A DNA stretch of 32,288 nucleotides from Rubrivivax sp. (GTDB lineage: Bacteria; Pseudomonadota; Gammaproteobacteria; Burkholderiales; Burkholderiaceae_C). Positions 21,299-28,466 of the stretch are shown here, in pieces (position 1 is the stretch's first letter; every line of letters begins with the position of its first letter). A program made the translations under genes and the position numbers. The stretch spans positions 1 through 32,288 of the forward strand of contig JAEUPD010000225.1 in NCBI GenBank assembly GCA_016788525.1. Direction: 5' to 3'. Under the pieces are notes generated by a model, which saw only the letters and a list, made by a program, of their open reading frames with translations, was not told the DNA's origin and did not search any database.

Positions 21299-22318
21299 TC
21301 AACCTTGATTGGGCGCGATTGTAGCGCCGACCACCTGTGCCCAGGCTTGAGCGAAGTCGGGGGGCGGCGGCGCCTCGAAGCGCAGCGCCACTGCGGTGAT
21401 CGGGTGGGCCAGCTCGAGCGTGACCGCGTGCAGGGCCTGGCGCTGCAGGTTCAGCGCCGCGCGCCCCCCGTACAGCGCATCGGCCACCAAGGGCCAGCCG
21501 TGGTGGGCCAGGTGCACGCGGATCTGGTGCGTGCGCCCGGTGTGCAACGCGCAGCGCACAGCGCTGATGCCGTCGCGGAACGCCACCCGCTCGATGCTGG
21601 TGCGAGCTTCGCGCCCCCCATGGGCAGGCGAGACCACGGCCATGCGCAGGCGCGACCGCGGGTCGCGGCCGATCGGCGCGTCGATCTGCCGCTGCGCCGG
21701 CACGTCGCCCCAGGCCAGCGCCAAGTACCGCCGCTGCACCGTGCGCGCGGCGATGGCGCGTACGAGCGCGGTGACCGCCGGCAACGTCTTGCCCACCAGC
21801 ATGAGGCCCGAGGTGTCCTTGTCCAGACGGTGAACGATGCCAGCCCGGGGCAGCGAAGCCGTTTCGGCACGATGGGCCAGCAGGCCGTTGAGCAGCGTGC
21901 CGGACCAGTTCCCTGCCGCCGGATGCACAACCAACCCCGCGGGCTTGAGCACCACCAGCAGATGCTCGTCCTCGAAGGCGATGTGCTCCGGTTGCAGGAT
22001 GCCGGTCTGTGGCCGGAAGGCCCGGCTCTCCTGCGTGGGCACCAGATCGATCGCCACCGCCTCGCCTGCGCGCATGCGGCGCGCGGGCGTGCGAACCGCC
22101 ACGCCCATGACGCGCGCGTGCCCGCCTTCCACAAGCACCTGCAGGTGGCTGCGCGAAAACTCGGGGGCGAGGGTCACGAGAACCTTGTCGAGGCGCTGGC
22201 CGTGCTGGCTCGGTTCCACCAGGGCGCTGCGCGACTCGATGGGACCGCCGTCGTCATCGGGCGTGGCCTCGGCATCGAGCCGGGCGGCCTCGAGTGGCCC
22301 TGGGCCGAAACCCCCCAT
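21299..22318 (-). CDS. rluD: 23S rRNA pseudouridine synthase RluD
   Basis: RluD makes the conserved pseudouridines in helix 69 of 23S rRNA (1911, 1915 and 1917 in E. coli), important for ribosome assembly and termination. The 339-residue protein has an S4 domain (about residues 38-85) with GQRLDKVL and SRSHLQVLVEGG. The catalytic block is HRLDKDTSGL with D166. Downstream it carries the family's ALHTGRTHQIRVHLAHHGWPLVADALYGG in segments. The N-terminus before residue 35 is acidic and unconserved. I chose the ATG at 22316-22318. It is divergent from bamD, the same arrangement found in E. coli and many other proteobacteria. Confidence 0.95.
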   Translation of the reverse strand: MGGFGPGPLEAARLDAEATPDDDGGPIESRSALVEPSQHGQRLDKVLVTLAPEFSRSHLQVLVEGGHARVMGVAVRTPARRMRAGEAVAIDLVPTQESRAFRPQTGILQPEHIAFEDEHLLVVLKPAGLVVHPAAGNWSGTLLNGLLAHRAETASLPRAGIVHRLDKDTSGLMLVGKTLPAVTALVRAIAARTVQRRYLALAWGDVPAQRQIDAPIGRDPRSRLRMAVVSPAHGGREARTSIERVAFRDGISAVRCALHTGRTHQIRVHLAHHGWPLVADALYGGRAALNLQRQALHAVTLELAHPITAVALRFEAPPPPDFAQAWAQVVGATIAPNQG

Positions 22319-22381
22319 GGCGACGCTGCCGGTTCGGTGATCGCCGGCCGCTTGGGCCGTGGGCGGTGATGGAGGGGTCGT

Positions 22382-22390
22382 TGCTATGAT
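22382..22390 (+). promoter_or_regulatory. Extended -10 promoter for bamD
   Basis: TGCTATGAT is a TGn-extended -10 element with a five-of-six hexamer (TATGAT). Transcription would start near 22397. That leaves a leader of about 24 nt to the TTG at 22421, and almost none to the TTG at 22400. No -35 match is visible, which extended -10 promoters can tolerate. Confidence 0.5.
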
Positions 22391-22420
22391 CCGCGCCCTT
22401 TGGTTCCACGAGCGCCTTCC

Positions 22421-23251
22421 TTGACCAGCAACGTCTCGCCAATCCTCAGCACGACCCGGCTGCGCAAGGCGGCGGCCACGTGGCTGGCCGCAGCGGCCTG
22501 CGCGCTCGCGGGCTGCAGCTCGCCGCCGAAGAACGAAAGCCCCGACATCGCGGCGGATCGATTGTATCGGGAGGCCCGCGACGACATGGAGACCGGCGCC
22601 TACGACCGCGCCACCAAGACGCTCGAGCGGGTCGAAGGCCTGGCCGCCGGCACCCTGCTGGCGCAGCAGGCCCAGCTCGACCTCGCCTACGTGCAGTGGA
22701 AGGCCGCCGAGCGGGCCTCGGCGCTGAGCACGATCGAGCGCTTCATCAAGCTGAACCCCTCGAGCCCGGCGCTGGACTATGCGTTGTACCTGCGCGGCAT
22801 GATCAACTTCAACGAGGACCTCGGCCTGCTCGGCGCGGTGGCCGGGCAGAAGCTGTCGGAGCGAGACCAGCGCGCGGCACGCGATGCGTGGCAGGGCTTC
22901 AAGCAGCTGGTTGAGCAGTTCCCGCAGAGCCGGTACACGCCCGACGCCAGGCTGCGCATGAACTACATCCTCAACTCGCTGGCCGAGTACGAGGTGCATG
23001 TGGCGCGCTACTACTTCCGGCGCGGGGCCTACGTGGCGGCCGCCAACCGGGCACAGCACGCGGTGGCCGAGTATCCGCACGCCCCTGCCGCCGAGGAAGC
23101 GCTGTACCTGATGATGGCCAGCTACGACAAGCTGCAGCTGGCGGCGCTGCGTGCCTCGGCCGAGCGGGTGCTGCGCCGGAACTACCCGCAAAGCGCGTAC
23201 CTCACCGAAGGCCTGAACGCCTACGACCGGCCCTGGTGGCAGATCTGGTGA
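22421..23251 (+). CDS. bamD: Outer-membrane assembly lipoprotein BamD
   Basis: BamD is the essential TPR lipoprotein of the BAM complex that joins BamA to BamC and BamE. The protein has a lipoprotein signal with lipobox LAGC (acylated cysteine 32 with this start). It then has the BamD/YfiO TPR core with LYREARDDMETGAYDRATKTLERVE in segments, AQLDLAYVQWKAAERASAL, and the conserved ALYLRGMINFNEDLGLL. RRAYFRRGAY-like sequence (YYFRRGAYVAAANRAQ) follows. No ATG or GTG lies before the signal peptide. I chose the TTG at 22421 because a TTG at 22400 would lie only about 3 nt from the likely transcript start. There is no clear ribosome-binding site. The length is 276 residues. Confidence 0.93.
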   Translation: MTSNVSPILSTTRLRKAAATWLAAAACALAGCSSPPKNESPDIAADRLYREARDDMETGAYDRATKTLERVEGLAAGTLLAQQAQLDLAYVQWKAAERASALSTIERFIKLNPSSPALDYALYLRGMINFNEDLGLLGAVAGQKLSERDQRAARDAWQGFKQLVEQFPQSRYTPDARLRMNYILNSLAEYEVHVARYYFRRGAYVAAANRAQHAVAEYPHAPAAEEALYLMMASYDKLQLAALRASAERVLRRNYPQSAYLTEGLNAYDRPWWQIW

Positions 23252-23255
23252 GCCC

Positions 23256-23285
23256 CCGGGCGCGGCCGCCTCGCCCGGCGCCCGG
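23256..23285. terminator. GC-rich hairpin between convergent bamD and helicase genes
   Basis: CCGGGCGC (23256-23263) pairs with GCGCCCGG (23278-23285) around a 14-nt loop, starting 4 nt after the bamD stop, in a 52-nt convergent gap. There is no T-run on either strand, so if it ends transcription it is not a standard intrinsic terminator. Confidence 0.35.
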
Positions 23286-23303
23286 CCGGCTCGACCAACC
23301 GGG

Positions 23304-25316
23304 TCAGTGCCCGGCAGCCAGGTTGCCAAGCCAGGCCATCGCCTCATCCTCGCCGGCCAGCGTTCCCATCGGCGGCAGCGCCCTCAGCAGCCGCCGGCCG
23401 TAGCCCATCTGGCGCAGGCGCGGGTCGCACAGCACCAGCAGGCCACGGTCGGTCTCGGTTCGGATCAGCCGGCCTGCCCCCTGCTTGAGCGACACCGCCG
23501 CTTCGGCCACAAAGTACTCGCCGAAGGGGTCACCGCCGCGTGCGCGCAGCTGCCGCACGCGTGCCTCGACCAGCGGGTCGTTCGGTGGCGGAAACGGCAG
23601 CTTGTCGATCAGCACGCACTGCAGCGCGTCACCAGGCATGTCGATGCCCTCCCAGAACGAGGCCGAGCCCGCCAGCACCGCACCGCGCCCGTCGCCGTAG
23701 CGTTGCAGCAGCGCTCGGCGCGGTTCGCTGCCCTGCACCAGCACGCGCAGCTCCGGCGCCGCGGCGCGCAGCGCCTCGGCCACCAGGGGCAACACGCGCA
23801 ACGTGGTGGTCAGCACGAAGGTGCGCCCCTGCAGCGTCAACGCGCAGCGCGCCGCCAGGGCGCCCACGCGGGCGGGGTGCGACGGTTCGTTGGGCTTCGG
23901 GAAAGGCATCGGCACCCACACCCGGGCGTGGTGCGGGTAGTCGAATGGGCTGCCGACGACCAGGCGGCGGGCGTCCTCCAGCCCGGTCTGCGCCGTGAAC
24001 CAGGCCAGGCTCTCGTCGGCCCCCAGCGTGGCCGAGGTGAAGACCCAGGCCTTGGGCGGGCCGCTGCGCTGCTCGGTCATCATGGCGCGGATGTCCAGCG
24101 GCGACTCCACCAGCCGCGCCTGCTGCGGTGAGAGGTCGATCCAGCGCACCCGGCCTGCCGGAGCTTCCTCTTCGAAGCGCCGGGCCAGCCCGGCCAGCCC
24201 CTGGCAGCGTTCGGCCAGCCGGGCGAAGTCGGGCGCCGCGTCGGCCACGGCCGTGAGCGCAGGCAAGGCGGCCTCGGCGGCCGCGGCCAGCGCGTCCAGC
24301 GGCGGCGCGAGCGCATCATCGGCGGCGCGCTCCTCCCAGCGCAGCTTGAGGATGCCGCGCACCTCGCGCAGCGCGCCGGCGCAGGCCAGCCGCAGGTCGC
24401 GCGCGGCCTTGTCGATGGCACCGGCCAATTCGGCCCAGGGCTGCAGCCCGCGCGCGTGCTTCAGGCCGTGGGCCAGCACGTCGCGGCCGAGATCGACGGC
24501 CTGCCCGGTGGCCAGCGTGGTGCCGAGGAACTGCACACCGGCCTCGACCAGCTGGTGCGCCTCGTCGAAGACCGCGGCTTCCACGGTGGGCAGCAGCTCG
24601 GCCACGCCGCTGTCGCGCAGCGCCAGGTCGGCGAAGAACAGGTGGTGGTTGACGACCACCAGGTCGGCGGCCATCGCTTCGCGCCGTGCCTGCACGACGT
24701 GGCAGTCGCGGTACTGCGGGCACTCCAGCCCCAGGCAGTTGTCGCGCGTGGAGGTGACCAGCGGGATCACCGGCGAGCGCTCGTCCAGCCCTTCCACTTC
24801 AGCCATGTCACCCGTGCGGGTGGTGGCCGACCAGGCGATCACGCGCTGCAGCGCACGCACGGCGAATCGGTCCGGCAGGTGCGCGTCGGCCTGCGCCTGC
24901 TGCAGGCGATGGCGGCACAGGTAGCTGGCCCGGCCCTTGAGCAGGGCGCGCCGCACGGGCACGCCAAGCTGCTGCACCAGCCGCGGCAGATCGCGCAGGA
25001 AGAGCTGGTCCTGCAGGCTCTTGGTGGCCGTGCTGACCAGCGCACGGCGGCCCGAGAGCAGCAGCGGCACCAGGTACGCGAAGGTCTTGCCGACGCCGGT
25101 GCCGGCCTCGGCCACCAGCGGTTCGCGGCGTTCGACGGCGTGGGCAATGGCGCGTGCCAGTTCGTCCTGCGCTTGCCGCGGCAGGAACAGCGGGTCGGCT
25201 GCGGCCAGGGGCCCGTCGGCGGCGAAGGCGCGCGCCACCTCGGCCGCCAGCGAGCCCGGCGTGCCTGACTCGGGCGGCCCGGCCGGCAGCTCGGCCCCGG
25301 CCGCCTCGCGCTGCAT
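23304..25316 (-). CDS. DinG/YoaA-type ATP-dependent iron-sulfur helicase
   Basis: This is a superfamily 2, XPD/DinG-type 5'-3' DNA helicase of 670 residues, probably in DNA repair or fork rescue. Walker A is GTGVGKT (72-78) and the DEAH box is at 251-254. The cysteines that should hold a 4Fe-4S cluster are C134 (SYLC), C194, C199 and C205 (NCLGLECPQYRDC). Helicase C-terminal motifs include FTSATLG, GSASFWEGIDMPG and QGAGRLIR. The length and the lack of an exonuclease domain fit YoaA better than Gram-positive DinG. The start codon overlaps the YdcH-like stop by one base (TGATG), so the two are translated together. Confidence 0.94.
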   Translation of the reverse strand: MQREAAGAELPAGPPESGTPGSLAAEVARAFAADGPLAAADPLFLPRQAQDELARAIAHAVERREPLVAEAGTGVGKTFAYLVPLLLSGRRALVSTATKSLQDQLFLRDLPRLVQQLGVPVRRALLKGRASYLCRHRLQQAQADAHLPDRFAVRALQRVIAWSATTRTGDMAEVEGLDERSPVIPLVTSTRDNCLGLECPQYRDCHVVQARREAMAADLVVVNHHLFFADLALRDSGVAELLPTVEAAVFDEAHQLVEAGVQFLGTTLATGQAVDLGRDVLAHGLKHARGLQPWAELAGAIDKAARDLRLACAGALREVRGILKLRWEERAADDALAPPLDALAAAAEAALPALTAVADAAPDFARLAERCQGLAGLARRFEEEAPAGRVRWIDLSPQQARLVESPLDIRAMMTEQRSGPPKAWVFTSATLGADESLAWFTAQTGLEDARRLVVGSPFDYPHHARVWVPMPFPKPNEPSHPARVGALAARCALTLQGRTFVLTTTLRVLPLVAEALRAAAPELRVLVQGSEPRRALLQRYGDGRGAVLAGSASFWEGIDMPGDALQCVLIDKLPFPPPNDPLVEARVRQLRARGGDPFGEYFVAEAAVSLKQGAGRLIRTETDRGLLVLCDPRLRQMGYGRRLLRALPPMGTLAGEDEAMAWLGNLAAGH

Positions 25317-25525
25317 CAGGCTGGCTGCGGCGGCGCGATCTGCGCTTCCAGCCGCGCGATCTCGTCGCGCAGCAGCAGCCGCCGCTTCTTCATGCGCCGC
25401 AGGGCCAGCTCATCCCCCGGGTGGTGGTCGTCCTCGGCATTGCGGTCGATCAGCTCGTCGAGATCGGCATGCTCCATGCGCAACTCGATGAGGCGGCGTT
25501 CGGGCGAATGCAGGTTCTGGTCCAT
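25316..25525 (-). CDS. DUF465/YdcH-like small coiled-coil protein
   Basis: This 69-residue, highly charged helical protein has the DUF465 pattern: RRLIELRMEHADLDELIDR, then an acidic-histidine loop, then LRRMKKRRLLLRDEIARLEAQ. Members are small proteins predicted to form a helical hairpin; the function is not established. AGGAG lies 9 nt before the ATG. The gene is the first of a two-gene unit with the helicase and overlaps it by one base, so its product is probably made in step with the helicase. Any physical link to the helicase is inference. Confidence 0.9.
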   Translation of the reverse strand: MDQNLHSPERRLIELRMEHADLDELIDRNAEDDHHPGDELALRRMKKRRLLLRDEIARLEAQIAPPQPA

Positions 25526-25596
25526 GACGTCACGCTCCTGTCTTTTCGGGGCCGCTCACCCCGGGCGCACTCGGGCGCGGCGCGGGGTGCCGGCAG

Positions 25597-25604
25597 TTTA
25601 TATT
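25597..25604. promoter_or_regulatory. Overlapping divergent -10 elements between YdcH-like and PP2C genes
   Basis: TTTATATT is the only AT-rich island in an 86-nt divergent gap. On the plus strand it supplies TATATT (25599-25604), about 8 nt before the PP2C ATG. On the minus strand it supplies TATAAA (25602 down to 25597), about 70 nt before the YdcH-like ATG. Both are near-consensus -10 hexamers, and they share bases. No -35 hexamer is clear on either side. Confidence 0.5.
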
Positions 25605-25611
25605 CGACCGC

Positions 25612-26427
25612 ATGGCCTCTGCCGTCGCCGCCGTCAACTTCCGCTTCAGCGCGGCCACGGGCCTGCACCGCGGCGACCGCGCCTACCAGCAGGACCAGGT
25701 GGACGTGATCGGCCACCCGAAGATCCAGGGCTCGGTGCTGGCCATCGTCGCCGACGGCATGGGCGGCAAGAGCGGCGGGCGCAAGGCCGCCGACCAGGTG
25801 CTGCTGACCGGCCACCAGGTCTTCGAGCGCTTCGCGCCGCTGTCCGACGACCCGGCCGAGATGCTGCGCCAGCTGGTGCTCGAGTCGCACCTGATGATCA
25901 AGCTCACCGCCATCACCTCGGAGGAGGAGCCGCACAGCACGGTGGCCGCCTTCTGCATCAGCCCCAACCTCAGCTGCGACATCGTGCATGCCGGGGACTC
26001 GCGCGTGTACCACTACCGCGGGGCCGAGATGATGAAGCGCACCATCGATCACAGCTTCGTGCAGCGCCTCATCGACGAAGGCAAGATCAGCGAGGAAGCC
26101 GCCAACACGCACCCGCAGGCCAACCTGCTGACCGGCTGTCTGGGCACCCAGGCCGACCCACCGGTGACGCTGTGGCACATCGACCGGCTGGAGTTCGGCG
26201 ACACCGTGCTCGCCTGCTCAGACGGCCTGTGGCACTACTTCACCCCGAAGGAGATCGGTGCCATCGTGCACGCGCTGCCGCCGCGCGAGGCCAGCGAGAT
26301 GCTGGTCACCAAGGCACGGCAGCGCGCCCGCGGCGGCGGCGACAACCTCTCGGTGGCGCTGGCGCGCATCGACCCGCTGCGCCCGGAGCGCCCGGCTGCG
26401 CCGGCGGGGGCACCGCGGGCGACCTGA
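25612..26427 (+). CDS. PP2C-family serine/threonine protein phosphatase
   Basis: This 271-residue metal-dependent phosphatase probably removes phosphate from serine or threonine residues. The PP2C metal-binding motifs are in order: ADGMGG with D48, a VHAGDSRVYHY block (125-135), CSDGLW with D204, and GGGDNLS with D244. The first motif, normally R-x-x-N-E-D, reads R-A-Y-Q-Q-D-Q here, so an aspartate (D28) is kept but the N-E pair is replaced by Q-Q. There is no membrane segment, so it should be cytoplasmic. No ribosome-binding site precedes the ATG, and the promoter-like TATATT ends only 7 nt before it. No partner kinase is in the window. The tail after residue 255 is proline/alanine-rich. Confidence 0.9.
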   Translation: MASAVAAVNFRFSAATGLHRGDRAYQQDQVDVIGHPKIQGSVLAIVADGMGGKSGGRKAADQVLLTGHQVFERFAPLSDDPAEMLRQLVLESHLMIKLTAITSEEEPHSTVAAFCISPNLSCDIVHAGDSRVYHYRGAEMMKRTIDHSFVQRLIDEGKISEEAANTHPQANLLTGCLGTQADPPVTLWHIDRLEFGDTVLACSDGLWHYFTPKEIGAIVHALPPREASEMLVTKARQRARGGGDNLSVALARIDPLRPERPAAPAGAPRAT

Positions 26428-26428
26428 C

Positions 26429-26450
26429 GCCGGCCCGGTGCCGGGCCGGC
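26429..26450. terminator. Perfect 22-bp GC palindrome after the PP2C gene
   Basis: GCCGGCCCGG and CCGGGCCGGC flank a TG dinucleotide, giving a perfect inverted repeat that begins one base after the PP2C stop. It has no T-run on the plus strand. It could stall transcription, protect the 3' end, or be the remnant of a repeat; the sequence does not decide between these. Confidence 0.45.
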
Positions 26451-26495
26451 GCGCGGCTCGCCAAGGCGGCCAGTGGCCGGCGGGCTGCGGCAGCG

Positions 26496-26512
26496 GGCGG
26501 GCTTCACCCGCC
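26496..26512 (-). terminator. Small hairpin after the last odh-operon gene
   Basis: GGCGGG (26496-26501) pairs with CCCGCC (26507-26512) around a 5-nt loop. It lies one base past the stop of the minus-strand coiled-coil gene. There is no T-run on the minus strand. Confidence 0.35.
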
Positions 26513-26513
26513 G

Positions 26514-27353
26514 TCAGCGCGGCGGGCCCGAAGCGCCCGGCAGCACCGGCAGCGGCTCATTGCGCTTGCCGGCAGCCTCGCGTTCAGCCCGGCGGCGCTC
26601 TATCCGGGCGCGCGCGTCCTCCGCCTGTTCGCGGCGCCGTTCGGCCTCGCGCACGCGCTGTGCCGCCTCGGCTTCGCGCTCGCGGAGCATCGCGGCGGTA
26701 GCCGATGCGGGCCGTCCTGGCGCGCTGGCCGCTTGGGCGCCGCCCGTGAGCGGGCGCCTCACGCGCAACTCGGCTGAGCCGGCGGCCGATCCCGCCCGGC
26801 CCGGCCCGGCACCCGTCGCACCGCCCGACGACGCGGGGGCCGCCGTGGCCCTCGGAGCCGCCCCCGTGGCCTGGGAAGGCGTGCCGGTGGCGTCCTGGCC
26901 GGCGACGCCAGGCGCCACGCCAGAGGATGTGGCGGCCTGTCGGGCCGCAACGGCGCGCCGCCGCTCCTCGGCCCGTGCCCGACGCTCGGCCGCCTCCAGC
27001 TGCAACTCGCGCTCGCGCAGCGGGCCCAGCGAATCGCGGCGTCGGCGCCTCACGTCGTCCTGGCAAGCCGTGGTGGCAAACCTCTGCGCGCAGGCCGCCT
27101 CCTCGTCGGCCAGCTCCTTCATCAGCCGGCGCCGCTGCTGCGCGAGCGCGGCGCGTTCGGCTGCCGATGCCCGCGAAGTGCCGGGCACAGCCGTGTCGGA
27201 CATCGCGGCACCGCTGGCCGCCGCCGACACCGCGGCTGCAGGCTGGGCCTGGGCAATGCCCGGCGCGAGTGCCGCAACCACGGCCCACAGCAGCCAACCC
27301 GGCGCGCGCCCGATGCCTTGATGCGTCTTGGTCAGCGGCCGGCGCGCGCTCAT
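26514..27353 (-). CDS. Secreted, charged coiled-coil protein of unknown function
   Basis: I do not recognise a characterised family. The 279-residue product has a basic N-terminus, a hydrophobic stretch and a likely signal-peptidase site after A-Q-A (about residue 36), so it should be exported. Residues about 65-140 form a long, highly charged helix containing two cysteines (C88 and C97) nine residues apart, then VRRRRRDSLGPLRERELQLEAAERRARAEERRRA in part. A low-complexity A/G/P/S/T linker follows (about 140-220). A second R/E-rich helix (about 224-266) comes next, then a short proline-rich end. The start overlaps the zapE stop by 4 nt (ATGA). The cysteine-plus-arginine block looks like the conserved core, and I recall similar proteins in other Burkholderiales, but cannot verify that here. 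Confidence 0.8.
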   Translation of the reverse strand: MSARRPLTKTHQGIGRAPGWLLWAVVAALAPGIAQAQPAAAVSAAASGAAMSDTAVPGTSRASAAERAALAQQRRRLMKELADEEAACAQRFATTACQDDVRRRRRDSLGPLRERELQLEAAERRARAEERRRAVAARQAATSSGVAPGVAGQDATGTPSQATGAAPRATAAPASSGGATGAGPGRAGSAAGSAELRVRRPLTGGAQAASAPGRPASATAAMLREREAEAAQRVREAERRREQAEDARARIERRRAEREAAGKRNEPLPVLPGASGPPR

Positions 27354-28447
27354 GTCAGCGTCGTATCCACCTCGCGCCGCGCAAGCGCCAGGAACTGAGG
27401 CGATTGCATCTCGGCCAGCCGCGACACGGTGCGCGGGAACTCGTGCGCCAGCGGCCCCTCGGCATACAGCTGCTCGGCGGGCACCTCGGCCGAAACCATG
27501 AGCTTGACGCGGCGGTCGTACAGCACATCGACCAGCCAGGTGAACCGCCGCGCTTCACTGGCCAGCCTGGGGCTCATCTGCGGCACGCCCGAGAGCATCA
27601 CCGTGTGGAAGCGGGCGGCCAGTTCGAGGTAGTCGTTCTGCGAACGCGGGCCGCCACACAGCGTCTTGAAGTCGAACCACACCACGCCGCCCGCCCGGCG
27701 CAGGCTGCGGATCTCCCGGTGCTCGATGTGCAGCAAAGGGTCCTCGTCACGGGCCTCGGCGAGTTCGTCGAAGGCGCAACGAAACGCCTCGTCCGCCGCC
27801 GCGCCCAGCGGCGTGTGATACATGCGCACGTGGCCCAGCGCGATCTGCCGGTAGTCCTTGCCGGCGTCGACGTTGATGACCTCCATCTTCGCCTGGAGCA
27901 GCTCGATGGCCGGCAGGATGCGATCGCGGTGCAGGCCGTTGGGATACAGCCCGTCGGGGCGGAAGTTCGACGTCGTCACGATGCTCACGCGGTTGGCGTA
28001 CAGCGCCTCGAGCAGCCGGTGCAGGATCATCGCATCGGTGACATCGGCGACGTGGAACTCGTCGAAGCAGATCAGCCGGAACCGCCGCGCCATGCGCTTG
28101 CCGAGCTCCTCCAGCGGATTCACCGTGCCCTTGAGCTCCTGCAGCTCGCGATGCACTTCGCGCATGAACTCGTGGAAGTGCAAGCGCGTCTTGCGGGTCA
28201 GCGGCACGCTCTGGAAGAAGCAGTCCATCAGGAAGCTCTTCCCCCGCCCGACGCCACCCCACATGTACACACCGCGCGGAATCGGCGGGCGCACGAGCAG
28301 CTTGGTCACCGCATTTCCGCGGCGCGCCTTGTAGGCGATCCACTCGTTCTCGCAGCGCTCGAGCGAAGCAATGGCCGAGCGCTGCGCAGCGTCGCTTCGG
28401 TAGCCGCGCTCGGCGAGCGTCGCCTCGTAGAGCTGGCGCACTCCCAT
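27350..28447 (-). CDS. zapE: Cell-division ATPase ZapE (AFG1 family)
   Basis: ZapE is an AAA-type ATPase that acts at the division site in E. coli under stress; its AFG1 relatives handle mitochondrial protein turnover. The 365-residue protein has Walker A GGVGRGKS at 64-71 and Walker B LICFDEFHV (with D129 and E130). TTSNFRPDGLYPNGLHRDRILP and FRCAFDELA-like segments are typical, as are the sensor-region sequences VVWFDFKTLCGGPRSQNDYLELA in part. It starts 19 nt after lpdA and overlaps the next gene, so it belongs to the odh operon in this organism. Confidence 0.95.
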   Translation of the reverse strand: MGVRQLYEATLAERGYRSDAAQRSAIASLERCENEWIAYKARRGNAVTKLLVRPPIPRGVYMWGGVGRGKSFLMDCFFQSVPLTRKTRLHFHEFMREVHRELQELKGTVNPLEELGKRMARRFRLICFDEFHVADVTDAMILHRLLEALYANRVSIVTTSNFRPDGLYPNGLHRDRILPAIELLQAKMEVINVDAGKDYRQIALGHVRMYHTPLGAAADEAFRCAFDELAEARDEDPLLHIEHREIRSLRRAGGVVWFDFKTLCGGPRSQNDYLELAARFHTVMLSGVPQMSPRLASEARRFTWLVDVLYDRRVKLMVSAEVPAEQLYAEGPLAHEFPRTVSRLAEMQSPQFLALARREVDTTLT

Positions 28448-28466
28448 ATCGGGCCGCGCGCCGTGC

